14,456 bases of DNA from JAFARZ01 sp035651595 (lineage in GTDB: Bacteria > Actinomycetota > Actinomycetes > Streptosporangiales > Streptosporangiaceae), in contig DASRFJ010000261.1 in NCBI GenBank assembly GCA_035651595.1, positions 1 to 14,456 on the forward strand. The letters are read 5' to 3'. Positions 5,701 through 12,004 of this stretch are shown one piece after another. Made by a program: the position numbers and the translations under genes. The notes below the pieces were generated by a model. The model was not told the DNA's origin and made no database searches. It saw only the letters and a list, made by a program, of their open reading frames with translations. Every line of letters starts with the position of its first letter. Within the stretch, counting starts at the first letter, position 1.

Positions 5701-7829
5701 AGAACGCGCACGCGTCGGGCGAGCCGACCGGAGTCGAGTTCGTGCAGTACCGCTGGTACAGCGACGTCGACGACGGCACGGTCTTCTTCCACGACCACGT
5801 GGACGCGCTGAGTTCCTGGGGCCACGGCCTGTTCGGTGCGCACATCATCGAGCCGGCGGGCTCTTCCTTCCATGACCCGGTGACCGGGGCGTCGATCGCC
5901 AGCGGCCCGATCGCCGACATCTACACCACCGGCTCGGCGGGCTTCGGCGAGAAGGGTGACTTCCGCGAGTACGTGCTCTGGCAGCACGAAGGCATAACGA
6001 CTGGTGGCTCACCGCAGGGCTGCCAGAACGCCAGCTTCAACCTGCGCGCGGCACCGCTCATCGCCCGAGACCCTAACGCGGCCAACCCCGCCAACGCCAA
6101 CGGACCCGACGTCAGTACGCCGGACACGGTCGGCAACTACAACATGGGATTCGAGGCCCATGAAGAACCGGCGGGAGCGGACCGGGTGGATTGTGCCAAC
6201 GTCGGTACGTCCAACGATCCGTACGTGTTCTCCTCGGTCGCCCATGGTGATCCGCCGACACCGCTGCTCAAGGCCTACGTCGGCGACCCCGTGGTGATCA
6301 GGCAGGTGGGCCTGGACGAGCAGGTCGGTGACCTCCGGATCACCGGTCACCGGTTCGCCGAGGAACGGTTCGACCCGAACGCCCCGCTCACCGACGCGGG
6401 CACGGCCGGGATCTCCGAGAAGATGGACTACGTCATCGAGGGAGGCGCGGGCGGAGACCGGCACCTGCCCGGCGACTACCTCTACTACGCCGGCAAGAGC
6501 CAGAACCTGGAGAGCGGTGCCTGGGGCATCTTCCGGGTGATGAACACGCTGCACACGTCGGGACCGAACGCCCTGGAGGCGCTGCCCGACCGGACGGCGC
6601 CGCCGAGCGGAACCGGGTTCCCGACGCTGACCACGACGGGCAAGGCCCCGCCCGCCGCGCCCAACGGGCCAGGCACCGGAGCATGCCCGAACAACGCACC
6701 TGTGCGAAGTTACGATGTGTCGATCTTCAACGGCGTCACGTTCGACGCGGGACAGCCAGGCGAGAGTGACAACGACGCTCCGGGCAGCACGGGCTCCTGG
6801 GGAATGATGTACTCGCTCAGCTCCGACGAGTCCGCCATCAAGGCAGGCACCAAGCCGGTCCTCCCGCTGGTCATCCGGGCCAACGCCGGGGACTGCCTGC
6901 GGGTGACGCTGCACAACGATCTCCCTGTCGACAACTGGACATGGACATGGGGCTCAGGCACTACCAGAGCCGGGTTCAACATCGGGAATGTCATCTACGA
7001 CCCGCTGCAGTCCTACGGGGCCGCCATCGGGTACGACCCTGACACGACCGTGGCGCCCGGCAGTTCCCGCCTCTACTCCTACTACGTAGACAAGGAACTC
7101 GGTACAAACCTGATCCTCGACATGGGCAACGAGTCGTCCTGGCGGGATGGCGCTTACGGCGCCCTCATCGCCGAGCCGGCCGGCTCGAGCTACGCCGATC
7201 CGTTCACCGGCCAGCCGCTGCAGTCCGGCGTCTTCGCGGACATCTTCCCCGGCAGTGGCGGACCCGCCCCGTTCCGTGAGAACGTGACGATCTTCAGCGA
7301 CCGGGAACCGCTGCTCGGCCACGACATCATGATTTACTACCTCGACTCCGACCATTCCTACATCGACTACAACGAGCAATCGCTCACCCAAGAGGAAGGA
7401 GACAGCCTCACCCAGATCAACCTCTGGCAGGCCAAGAGCGATGCCGCTGTGGCCGTAGGCAACGGCGCGGCCAATCCACAGGATCCGACGACGCCGGTAT
7501 TCGAGGCGTTCCCCAACGATCCGGTCCGATGGCGGATAGCGGACGCGGCGGGCGACGACCCGATCTCGTTCCAGGTGTCCGGTGCCTCGTTCCCGCTTGA
7601 CCATGGCGTGACGGGCAGTCAGCTCGTCGAGGCCAGGGCCTTGCTGACCGGTGAGACGTTCGACGCGTACCTCGTCGGCGGCGCCGGCGGCGCGACGGGC
7701 GCGACCGGTGACTACGAGTACAACATCGGCCGTACACCGATGATCAAGTCTGGTGACTGGGGCGTCTTCCGAGTGCTCCCGTTCACCGCGGCCAGCGCGA
7801 CCGGCGGCATGCATCTGCAGAAGCTGTGA
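2751..7829 (+). CDS. Giant membrane-anchored multicopper oxidase with six cupredoxin-like domains
   Basis: ATG 2751 follows AGAGG (2738-2742) at a normal distance; an in-frame GTG at 2745 is too close to that site. The 1692-residue product has about five membrane helices (roughly 18-40, 50-75, 85-105, 110-128, 150-173). An extracytoplasmic part follows, made of three two-domain units starting near Cys189, Cys788 and Cys1312. Multicopper oxidases take electrons from a substrate at a type 1 copper and reduce O2 at a trinuclear cluster. Ligands seen: HVFHEHG (541-547), HCHIAAHYDSGM (612-623; type 1 Cys613, Met623), HIH (892-894) and HDH (1014-1016). The matching positions of unit 1 keep only HVFHTTGDTH (362-371). 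Units 2 and 3 lack the C-terminal motifs, and unit 3 lacks all of them. One complete copper set is therefore formed by domains 2 and 3. The six-domain layout recalls ceruloplasmin and the manganese-oxidising MnxG group. The substrate is unknown: Mn(II), Fe(II), Cu(I) or organic are possible. Confidence 0.93.
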   Translation: MSSAGRSPRTRPRRFGEVVLLALVLSLSLAGSALLTRTILNPVARGSTNGPPGLLISVPLAVLAAWAGITVASMMDLDGRGWVAALNKAALVSLSFTALTAGFGIESALMSAATSLPAVFVVAFALGHWRARYAEDPPLPAERKGRLPQFMYIVAALSLIGFAFSATGMASAGAATSTSAPVTATTNPCTNAPHDTFNISAINVNMPLNKFGVHDPNGFMYVLNSSISAVRAEEASQQVSSGLGDDPIQPLVIRAHEGDCVTVNLTNATTFGVQAMDQPPAPDPADGCNNGTNPPLNPNGQCDGSLARTAPENISWNADGLPGLSANDVSTDVGQNTDTTTAPGKTSSYTVYMDPALGEGAHVFHTTGDTHELQGHGLFGAIISEPKGSQWLDPYHSNAPLASGWDATIQMPSGPSFREFALLFHEIGDEGYRQIYEKTGATCNTAEGEVQSGVGVSPAGCELPVVDKFTDAYRPCSKAINYRSECFFEREVTQKNAGFVPDEAQDYGSYTNGDMATPRPELYVGDPYKIRLINAGSEMGHVFHEHGGGIRWVRNPGATNPDIAGGLEKFPPVTKDSIRLDSQTIEPGESYDLETECGAGGCQQAAGDFLYHCHIAAHYDSGMVGFIRVFDTAQSFLSGVPGRAAKPTAVNSAGLIGKVIEGKTVVPQSQLTNPSTQVSLESLVEGQLPPPGARLNSQDATVWDWVKSGTASAPVYLGEPEDTHSWADYTAPNPGQRPQIMFDPSNGRYAWPLLQPHLGMRPPFSPNGHGGAPWLGNTTSSTRPDGLCPAGAPVRTYNITAIATPITDQTDAGRTPAGSPIDPTTDQNGEIFVLNQNVAATQSGAMQAVPLALRSDVGDCVAVTLTNALNPSTAAPLEATNEENVYRKANIHIHFVQFDPQASDGVITGLSFEQSVRPITAGEPGETTLTAAAAKGATQISVASTTGLRTGISVEIGQGKPDTEVATKITAISGNTLTLNAPLQNAHASGEPTGVEFVQYRWYSDVDDGTVFFHDHVDALSSWGHGLFGAHIIEPAGSSFHDPVTGASIASGPIADIYTTGSAGFGEKGDFREYVLWQHEGITTGGSPQGCQNASFNLRAAPLIARDPNAANPANANGPDVSTPDTVGNYNMGFEAHEEPAGADRVDCANVGTSNDPYVFSSVAHGDPPTPLLKAYVGDPVVIRQVGLDEQVGDLRITGHRFAEERFDPNAPLTDAGTAGISEKMDYVIEGGAGGDRHLPGDYLYYAGKSQNLESGAWGIFRVMNTLHTSGPNALEALPDRTAPPSGTGFPTLTTTGKAPPAAPNGPGTGACPNNAPVRSYDVSIFNGVTFDAGQPGESDNDAPGSTGSWGMMYSLSSDESAIKAGTKPVLPLVIRANAGDCLRVTLHNDLPVDNWTWTWGSGTTRAGFNIGNVIYDPLQSYGAAIGYDPDTTVAPGSSRLYSYYVDKELGTNLILDMGNESSWRDGAYGALIAEPAGSSYADPFTGQPLQSGVFADIFPGSGGPAPFRENVTIFSDREPLLGHDIMIYYLDSDHSYIDYNEQSLTQEEGDSLTQINLWQAKSDAAVAVGNGAANPQDPTTPVFEAFPNDPVRWRIADAAGDDPISFQVSGASFPLDHGVTGSQLVEARALLTGETFDAYLVGGAGGATGATGDYEYNIGRTPMIKSGDWGVFRVLPFTAASATGGMHLQKL

Positions 7830-7849
7830 CGTGCTGAACCGTTAACCGT

Positions 7850-7889
7850 GCGCTGCCGCCCCGGGTCCGCCGCCCTGGGGCGGCAGCGC
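7850..7889. terminator. Perfect 13-bp inverted repeat between the oxidase and YcnI genes
   Basis: GCGCTGCCGCCCC (7850-7862) and GGGGCGGCAGCGC (7877-7889) are exact inverted repeats with a 14-base loop that can pair further (GGG with CCC). It starts 21 bases after the oxidase stop and ends 45 bases before the next start, so it lies in the spacer of an apparent operon. It may be a partial terminator or an RNA-stabilising stem that sets different amounts of the two products, or a full terminator with a separate promoter for the last two genes. Confidence 0.5.
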
Positions 7890-7934
7890 CACCCAGCTAA
7901 ACCCCGAACTCCCGCCCCGGAGAGGACGATCTGT

Positions 7935-8819
7935 ATGTCTGCCGCCATCCGCGTACGTGCGCTCGGCCGGACGGCAATCGTCGGCGTCATCGCGACCGCC
8001 GGCCTGCTGCTGTCCGCGATCCCAGCGCTCGCTCACATCACCGTCACTCCGGGTTCGGTCCAGGCGGGTTCGACCGCGGTGCTGACCTTCCACGTCCCGA
8101 ACGAGGAGTCCACCGCCGACACCGTCAAGGTCGACGTGCAGATTCCGACCGACCACCCGATCGCCCAGTTCCTGGTCAAGCCGGTGCCGGGCTGGTCGGT
8201 CTCGGTAAAGACCGTCAAGCTGGCGAAGCCACTCGTGACCGACGACGGGCAGTTCACCCAGGCCGTCTCGGAGGTCATCTGGTCCGGCGGGCAGATCGCG
8301 CCTGGCCAGTTCGAGGACTTCAGCGTGTCCGCCGACCCGCTGCCCGAGGGAGTCAGCCAGCTGGTCTTCAAGGCTATCCAGACCTACTCCAACGGTGACG
8401 TCGTGCGCTGGATCGACCTGTCCCAACCCGGCAAGCCCGAGCCGGACCATCCGGCACCGGTGCTGACCCTGACCGCCGGGGCCGCGGCGGCGCCGCCGGC
8501 CTCCGGCACGTCCGTCTCGGCCACGTCGGCCGCCGCGCCCGCCGCGGTGACGACCGGCTCCGACGACACGGCGCGCGACATCGCGATCGGCGGTGTCGTG
8601 ATCGGCCTGCTCGGACTGGCTCTGGCCGGACTGGCCTGGCGCCGGGGCAGGGCCGCTGTGGCACCGTCGGCACCCGACCTTGACGGAAGTGACCTCGCCA
8701 TGGCCACCGCGCCGGTACCTGAGCCGCGGAACGGCACGCAGCCCAAGCGAGCAGACGTTCCCGCCCGGCAAGCACCGAGTCGCAAGGGTGCTGGCAACCG
8801 CCGCCAGACCCGTCGCTGA
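7935..8819 (+). CDS. ycnI: YcnI-family (DUF1775) copper-binding membrane-anchored protein
   Basis: ATG 7935 has GGAGAGGA (7919-7926) eight bases upstream; the frame is open further left, but only through the hairpin spacer. The 294-residue product has a signal peptide ending in ALA, which leaves His34 as the first mature residue (HITVTPGSV). YcnI proteins bind Cu(II) through this terminal His together with conserved Glu and Trp residues. The rest fits the family: FHVPNEES, VDVQIPTDHP, VPGWSV, EVIWSGGQIAPGQFEDFSVSA, then a low-complexity Ala/Pro/Thr stretch (about 177-212), a membrane helix (about 217-238) and a long basic tail rich in Arg, Lys and Gln to the end. That tail of over 50 residues is longer than usual for the family. 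YcnI is typically encoded beside CopC/CopD proteins, as here, where the next start is 11 bases away. The inferred role is copper capture or handover outside the membrane. Confidence 0.95.
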   Translation: MSAAIRVRALGRTAIVGVIATAGLLLSAIPALAHITVTPGSVQAGSTAVLTFHVPNEESTADTVKVDVQIPTDHPIAQFLVKPVPGWSVSVKTVKLAKPLVTDDGQFTQAVSEVIWSGGQIAPGQFEDFSVSADPLPEGVSQLVFKAIQTYSNGDVVRWIDLSQPGKPEPDHPAPVLTLTAGAAAAPPASGTSVSATSAAAPAAVTTGSDDTARDIAIGGVVIGLLGLALAGLAWRRGRAAVAPSAPDLDGSDLAMATAPVPEPRNGTQPKRADVPARQAPSRKGAGNRRQTRR

Positions 8820-8830
8820 CGGAGGCTGTC

Positions 8831-10780
8831 ATGCTCCGTCGAGCCGGTTACCTGCTGGCCGCCCTGGTTCTCGCCGGGATGGGATTGCTGGCCACGGCAC
8901 CAGCCGCCTTGGCCCACGCGACGCTGGAATCGACCAGCCCGGCCGACGGAACGGTCGTGCGCACCGCGCCTGCCACGGTGACCGCGACGTTCGACGAGCA
9001 GGTCGGTGTCAGCACCGACAGCCTGCGAGTGTTCGCGCCCGACGGCCGGGAGGTGGACAACGGCCAGACGACGCACGGCAGCGTGCCTCAGCAGATCACG
9101 GTCGGCCTCCAGACCGGTCTCGGGCGCGGCACCTACACCGTCGCCTGGCACGTGGTCTCGGCCGACTCGCACCATGTGCAGGGGGCGTTCACGTTTTCCG
9201 TCGGCGCGCCAAGCAGCACCGTGGTGAATCCCAACGCCATCGGCCCGTCGGGAGGCAGCGGGCTGACCAACTTCGCATTCGGCATCGTACGAGGCCTGGC
9301 CTTCGCCAGCTTCGCGGTGCTGATCGGCGCGGTCATGTTCGTCATCTGCTGCTGGCCCGCCGGAGCGAGCCGACCCGGCATGTTGCGGCTGGTCATGGGC
9401 GCGTGGAGCGGACTCGCTGCCGCCACCCTGGCCGCTATCTTGCTGCAGGGCGTCTACGGCGCCGGTCAGGGGCTCAGCCACGTGTTCTGGCCAGACGTGC
9501 TGCATGCCACCCTGTACAGCCGCTACGGCCGCGCCCTCGGCGTGCGGCTGGTGCTGGTGGTGGTGGCCCTGATCGCATTTTCCGTCACGCTGGGGTCGCT
9601 GCCGGCCGCGAGCCGCCGGGCCCGTCTGGTGGCCGGGGCGGTCTGGTCGGCGCTGACGATCGGGCTGGCCACTACCTGGGCAATCGCGGATCACGCCGGG
9701 ACCGGCATCCAGGTGCCGCTCGCCGTGCCAGCGGACGTCGTCCACCTCACCGCTGTCGCCGTCTGGACCGGCGGACTGGCGACGCTGGTGACGATCGTGC
9801 TGCGCCGTCCGGTGTCGTCAGGCGTAAACCCGTCGGGCGCCAGCCGGTCGGGCGTCAACCGCAAGGAACGGCGGCACTATCAGGCCGCCACCGCCGAGGC
9901 GGCGCGTGCGGTATCCCAGTTCTCCCCCATCGCCCTGTGCTGCGTCGTGGCCATCGTGATCACCGGCACCTACCAGGCGTGGCGCGGTGTCGGACTGAGC
10001 TGGGGCGCGCTGTTCGACACCACGTACGGGCAACTGCTGCTGGTGAAGATCGGTGCGATATGCGCGCTGGTCGCACTCGGGAACCTCGCCCGCCACCGAG
10101 TCCAGCGGCTCCGGGCTCCGGTGGCCGCGATAACCGCCGCCCAGGCCATCCCGGTCAAGCAGATCGCCCAGCCGGAACGCGTGACGATCAAGGCGGGCGC
10201 GCGGGGCCGTGGCGGCAACGGCAACCACGGTTCGCGATCAGCGCGGACTGGCATGCCCAACGGCGGCACGCCAGACGACGGCACGCCAGACGACGAGGCG
10301 CAGCTGAACGCCGACCAGGCGACCATCACCCTCAGACGGCTGCGCTGGTCGGTCTCCGTGGAGGTCGCGATAGTGACGGTCGTGCTCGCGGTGACCGCGG
10401 TGCTGGTCAACACGCCCACCGCGCGGGAGACCTACACTCCCCCGGCGACCGCGTCCGCCGCGTTCAGCACCGGCGGTCCGCAGGGATCCGGCACCGTCCG
10501 CGTCACGGTGACGCCGGCCCGGCTCGGCCCGAATGAGCTCCGCCTGTCGGTCACCAACACCAAGGGTCAGCCGTACCGCCCGCAAGAGGTCGATGCGGTC
10601 CTGTCCCTGCCCGCGCGCAACCTCGGGCCGCTGCCGGTCAAGCTCAGCACGTCGCAGGCCGGGACGTACCTCAGCGCACCAGTCATCGTGACGCTCACCG
10701 GACAGTGGCAACTGCAGATCACGATCCGCAGCGACGCCTTCGACGAAACCACCATCACCATCCCCGTCCCCGTGCACTAA
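8831..10780 (+). CDS. CopC-CopD fusion (YcnJ-type) copper transport protein
   Basis: ATG 8831 follows GGAGG (8821-8825). The 649-residue product has a signal peptide ending in ALA before His29, giving a mature start HATLESTSPADG. It continues as a CopC beta-sandwich to about 130, with ATFDEQVGV and SADSHHVQGAFTFSVG; the terminal His, Asp112 and His114 or His115 are the expected Cu(II) ligands. A multi-helix CopD domain follows (about 145-440), with the family motifs HLTAVAVWTGGL and FSPIALCCVVAIVITGTYQAW...TTYGQLLLVK. CopC-CopD fusions of the YcnJ type are linked to copper uptake. Odd features are an 80-residue hydrophilic loop (about 420-500) with GARGRGGNGNHG and a tandem GTPDDGTPDD, and, after a further helix (about 505-528), an outer C-terminal beta-rich domain (about 540-649) resembling YtkA-like modules. 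It is the last gene of the cluster, 11 bases behind ycnI and probably cotranscribed with it. Confidence 0.95.
   Translation: MLRRAGYLLAALVLAGMGLLATAPAALAHATLESTSPADGTVVRTAPATVTATFDEQVGVSTDSLRVFAPDGREVDNGQTTHGSVPQQITVGLQTGLGRGTYTVAWHVVSADSHHVQGAFTFSVGAPSSTVVNPNAIGPSGGSGLTNFAFGIVRGLAFASFAVLIGAVMFVICCWPAGASRPGMLRLVMGAWSGLAAATLAAILLQGVYGAGQGLSHVFWPDVLHATLYSRYGRALGVRLVLVVVALIAFSVTLGSLPAASRRARLVAGAVWSALTIGLATTWAIADHAGTGIQVPLAVPADVVHLTAVAVWTGGLATLVTIVLRRPVSSGVNPSGASRSGVNRKERRHYQAATAEAARAVSQFSPIALCCVVAIVITGTYQAWRGVGLSWGALFDTTYGQLLLVKIGAICALVALGNLARHRVQRLRAPVAAITAAQAIPVKQIAQPERVTIKAGARGRGGNGNHGSRSARTGMPNGGTPDDGTPDDEAQLNADQATITLRRLRWSVSVEVAIVTVVLAVTAVLVNTPTARETYTPPATASAAFSTGGPQGSGTVRVTVTPARLGPNELRLSVTNTKGQPYRPQEVDAVLSLPARNLGPLPVKLSTSQAGTYLSAPVIVTLTGQWQLQITIRSDAFDETTITIPVPVH
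10262..10291 (+). repeat. Short in-frame tandem repeat in the CopD loop
   Basis: A 15-base unit, GGCACGCCAGACGAC, occurs twice head to tail in this stretch and encodes GTPDDGTPDD. The copies are identical at the DNA level, which suggests a recent slippage event. It lies in the hydrophilic loop before the last membrane helix of the CopC-CopD protein, where length change should be tolerated. Confidence 0.7.
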
Positions 10781-10791
10781 TGCGCGCTGGT

Positions 10792-10836
10792 GCGCCAGCC
10801 CGCCAATGCGCCAGCCCGCTCACAGCGCCAGCCCGC
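10792..10836 (+). repeat. Three direct copies of GCGCCAGCCCGC
   Basis: The 12-mer GCGCCAGCCCGC is found exactly at 10792-10803, 10808-10819 and 10825-10836, with spacers of four and five bases. The first copy can also pair with the bases just before it (GCTGG 10786-10790 with CCAGC 10795-10799), forming a small hairpin five bases after the CopC-CopD stop. The array may help end the transcript or bind a protein as a short iteron. Confidence 0.6.
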
Positions 10837-10884
10837 CCACGGCATGTCGCCCCCGGTTTCGGCCGCGGCCCTCCAGCCCCGCGC

Positions 10885-10898
10885 CATATCCGGATATG
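10885..10898. promoter_or_regulatory. Perfect 14-bp palindrome
   Basis: CATATCCGGATATG reads the same on both strands. It is A/T-rich in its arms with a CCGG centre, like an operator for a dimeric regulator. It lies 105 bases past the CopC-CopD stop and 39 bases before the long inverted repeat. There is no obvious gene for it to control. Confidence 0.35.
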
Positions 10899-10936
10899 TG
10901 ACATTACTTCGGGCGCACCGCCAGGGCGGCCCGATT

Positions 10937-10983
10937 ATTGCGGACACTTACCCCCCCGATCTGGGGGGGTAAGTGTCCGCAAT
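10937..10983. terminator. Perfect 21-bp inverted repeat with C7/G7 core: bidirectional terminator or CsoR-like operator
   Basis: The arms 10937-10957 and 10963-10983 are exact reverse complements around the loop GATCT. After one mismatch, two further pairs extend it. The inner part reads TTACCCCCCC-GATCT-GGGGGGGTAA. A hairpin this strong between convergent genes is most simply a two-way terminator for the copper cluster and the PQ-loop gene. There is no T-tract. The TACC-C-run, G-run-GGTA core also resembles operators of the copper repressor CsoR, which is noteworthy beside a copper cluster. A dispersed repeat element is a third possibility. The symmetry is certain; the role is inferred. Confidence 0.55.
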
Positions 10984-11313
10984 CATTCTGGATCGCCTCC
11001 CGGGAACAGCGCGAAGCCGCACATTCCGGCAGCCCACACCGGCCGGGCAGCGACGGACTACGAGTTGCACCCGCAGCCGCAGCCACTCGGGCAACTGCAC
11101 GATGAACCATGTCCGCACGAGCAATCACGCACCGGAAATCACCCCTCTCTGGCCAGAATCCTTATTTCAGCTGACACCGATAATCAATTGCAGCACGGCG
11201 GAAAGAAATGTGCAGCGATCCCCTCAGCTACACTCTTCTAACCTCGCGGAATACCATAAATAATGCAATGACTGGAAATATGAGGGCGAGGTCGAGCCGA
11301 TGGTGCTCCTCCC

Positions 11314-11937
11314 CTACCGGGCCGCCGAACGCTCGCCTTCCCGCACCGGCACATCGGGTAACGCTCGCCGGCGGACGGTGCGGGCGAGCATGAGAATGCT
11401 CGCGACGATGCCCAGCGTGCCGAGGGTCATCAGCCGCGGGTCGGACTCGTGAACCCCGTAGAGCGCCCAGCACGACAGTTCGCCGCCGATGAGCAGCCAG
11501 GTACCCCGCGAGATTCCGGTGGGCTGCGCGGTCCGGTACGCGGTCCAGATCGAGGGCGCCACCTGGATCGCGAACGCGGCGGTGAGCAACATGCCCAGAC
11601 CGATGCGGCCCGCGGCAACGAACGCCGTGATCAGCACCGCCGACCATGCCGTGATCAGCGCGGCAGCCGTCCGCGTGGCCGCACGGCGGCAGGCGGGCAT
11701 CATGGCCAGTACACCGGCGAGGATGACGGCGGACAAGGCGGGGACCAGGGCACCCCAGAACCCGGACAGCACGAAATAGCCGAACCAGGCGGCGTTGTTG
11801 ACGCTGGTCAGCGCCGCCCACAGCCACGAGACGCCGGTCGCATCGCCGGTCGTCCGCACCTTGATGATCTGCGGCAGGAACTGCGGGATCGCGAGCACGG
11901 CCGCGGCGACGGGCACGTAACCAAGCAGGTCAGTCAC
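11314..11937 (-). CDS. PQ-loop (SWEET-like) membrane protein, probable small-solute transporter
   Basis: Read leftward, the product has two PQ-loop halves: AIPQFLPQIIKVRTTGDATGVS followed by helices with SVNNAAWFGYFVLSG, and later QVAPSIWTAYRTAQPTGISRGTW followed by ELSCWALYG. The repeated Pro-Gln/Pro-Ser kinked helix and the T/S-G-(V/I)-S step mark the MtN3/SWEET/PQ-loop superfamily. About seven helices are predicted, so this is a two-unit protein rather than a one-unit SemiSWEET. I chose GTG 11937 because MTDLLGY is a typical start for this group; TTG 11979 would add 14 unconvincing residues. Neither has a clear ribosome site. It is divergent from the AraC-type gene starting at 12005, a common layout in which the regulator controls the transporter. 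Substrate unknown; sugars are the usual guess for the family. Confidence 0.8.
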   Translation of the reverse strand: MTDLLGYVPVAAAVLAIPQFLPQIIKVRTTGDATGVSWLWAALTSVNNAAWFGYFVLSGFWGALVPALSAVILAGVLAMMPACRRAATRTAAALITAWSAVLITAFVAAGRIGLGMLLTAAFAIQVAPSIWTAYRTAQPTGISRGTWLLIGGELSCWALYGVHESDPRLMTLGTLGIVASILMLARTVRRRALPDVPVREGERSAAR

Positions 11938-11971
11938 GGCCCCACGGTAGGAAGCGGCCAGGTTCCCGGTC

Positions 11972-11998
11972 TTGGACAAGATTGCTGCGGGCTAGATT
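11972..11998 (+). promoter_or_regulatory. Candidate promoter of the AraC-family gene, possibly giving a leaderless mRNA
   Basis: TTGGAC (11972-11977) and TAGATT (11993-11998) resemble sigma-70-type -35 and -10 boxes. The 15-base spacer is short. Transcription would start about seven bases past the -10 box, at or near GTG 12005, so the message may lack a leader. The only Shine-Dalgarno-like bases (GAGG, 11999-12002) sit too close to the GTG to work well, which agrees with this. Confidence 0.35.
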
Positions 11999-12004
11999 GA
12001 GGTT

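Larger units (their letters stand above)
10781..11313. other. Spacer of 533 bases between convergent genes, rich in symmetric elements
   Basis: No convincing gene lies between the CopC-CopD stop and the convergent PQ-loop gene. Short ORFs in all frames lack motifs and normal codon use. The left half (to 10983) holds direct repeats, a palindrome and a long inverted repeat, listed separately. The right half, especially 11155-11290, is markedly A/T-rich for this genome. Convergent gene ends rarely need that, so it could hide a promoter for a small RNA or a lost gene. I see neither clearly. Confidence 0.5.

Noticed and set aside
3915..5987. 690-codon open frame on the reverse strand inside the oxidase gene
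   Set aside because: It is Arg/Gly/Val-rich without motifs and mirrors the codon bias of the forward gene, whose copper motifs are clear. Long antisense frames are normal in GC-rich coding DNA.
7848..7934. Upstream extension of the ycnI reading frame
   Set aside because: It would translate the hairpin spacer and precede a perfect signal peptide; ATG 7935 has a strong ribosome site.
8384..9745. Long reverse-strand frame over ycnI and CopC-CopD
   Set aside because: It is a shadow of the forward genes: His/Arg/Gln-rich, with no motif and no start signal.
8680..10536. 618-codon forward frame overlapping ycnI and the CopC-CopD gene
   Set aside because: Its product is Arg/Gly/Ala low-complexity with no domain, while the other frame carries signal peptides, CopC and CopD motifs and ribosome sites.
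10973..11263. Possible small Cys-containing copper peptide (SCTRSRSHSGNCTMNH)
   Set aside because: Only two Cys, no CxC or CxxC metallothionein pattern, start codon inside the hairpin arm, and poor codon bias.
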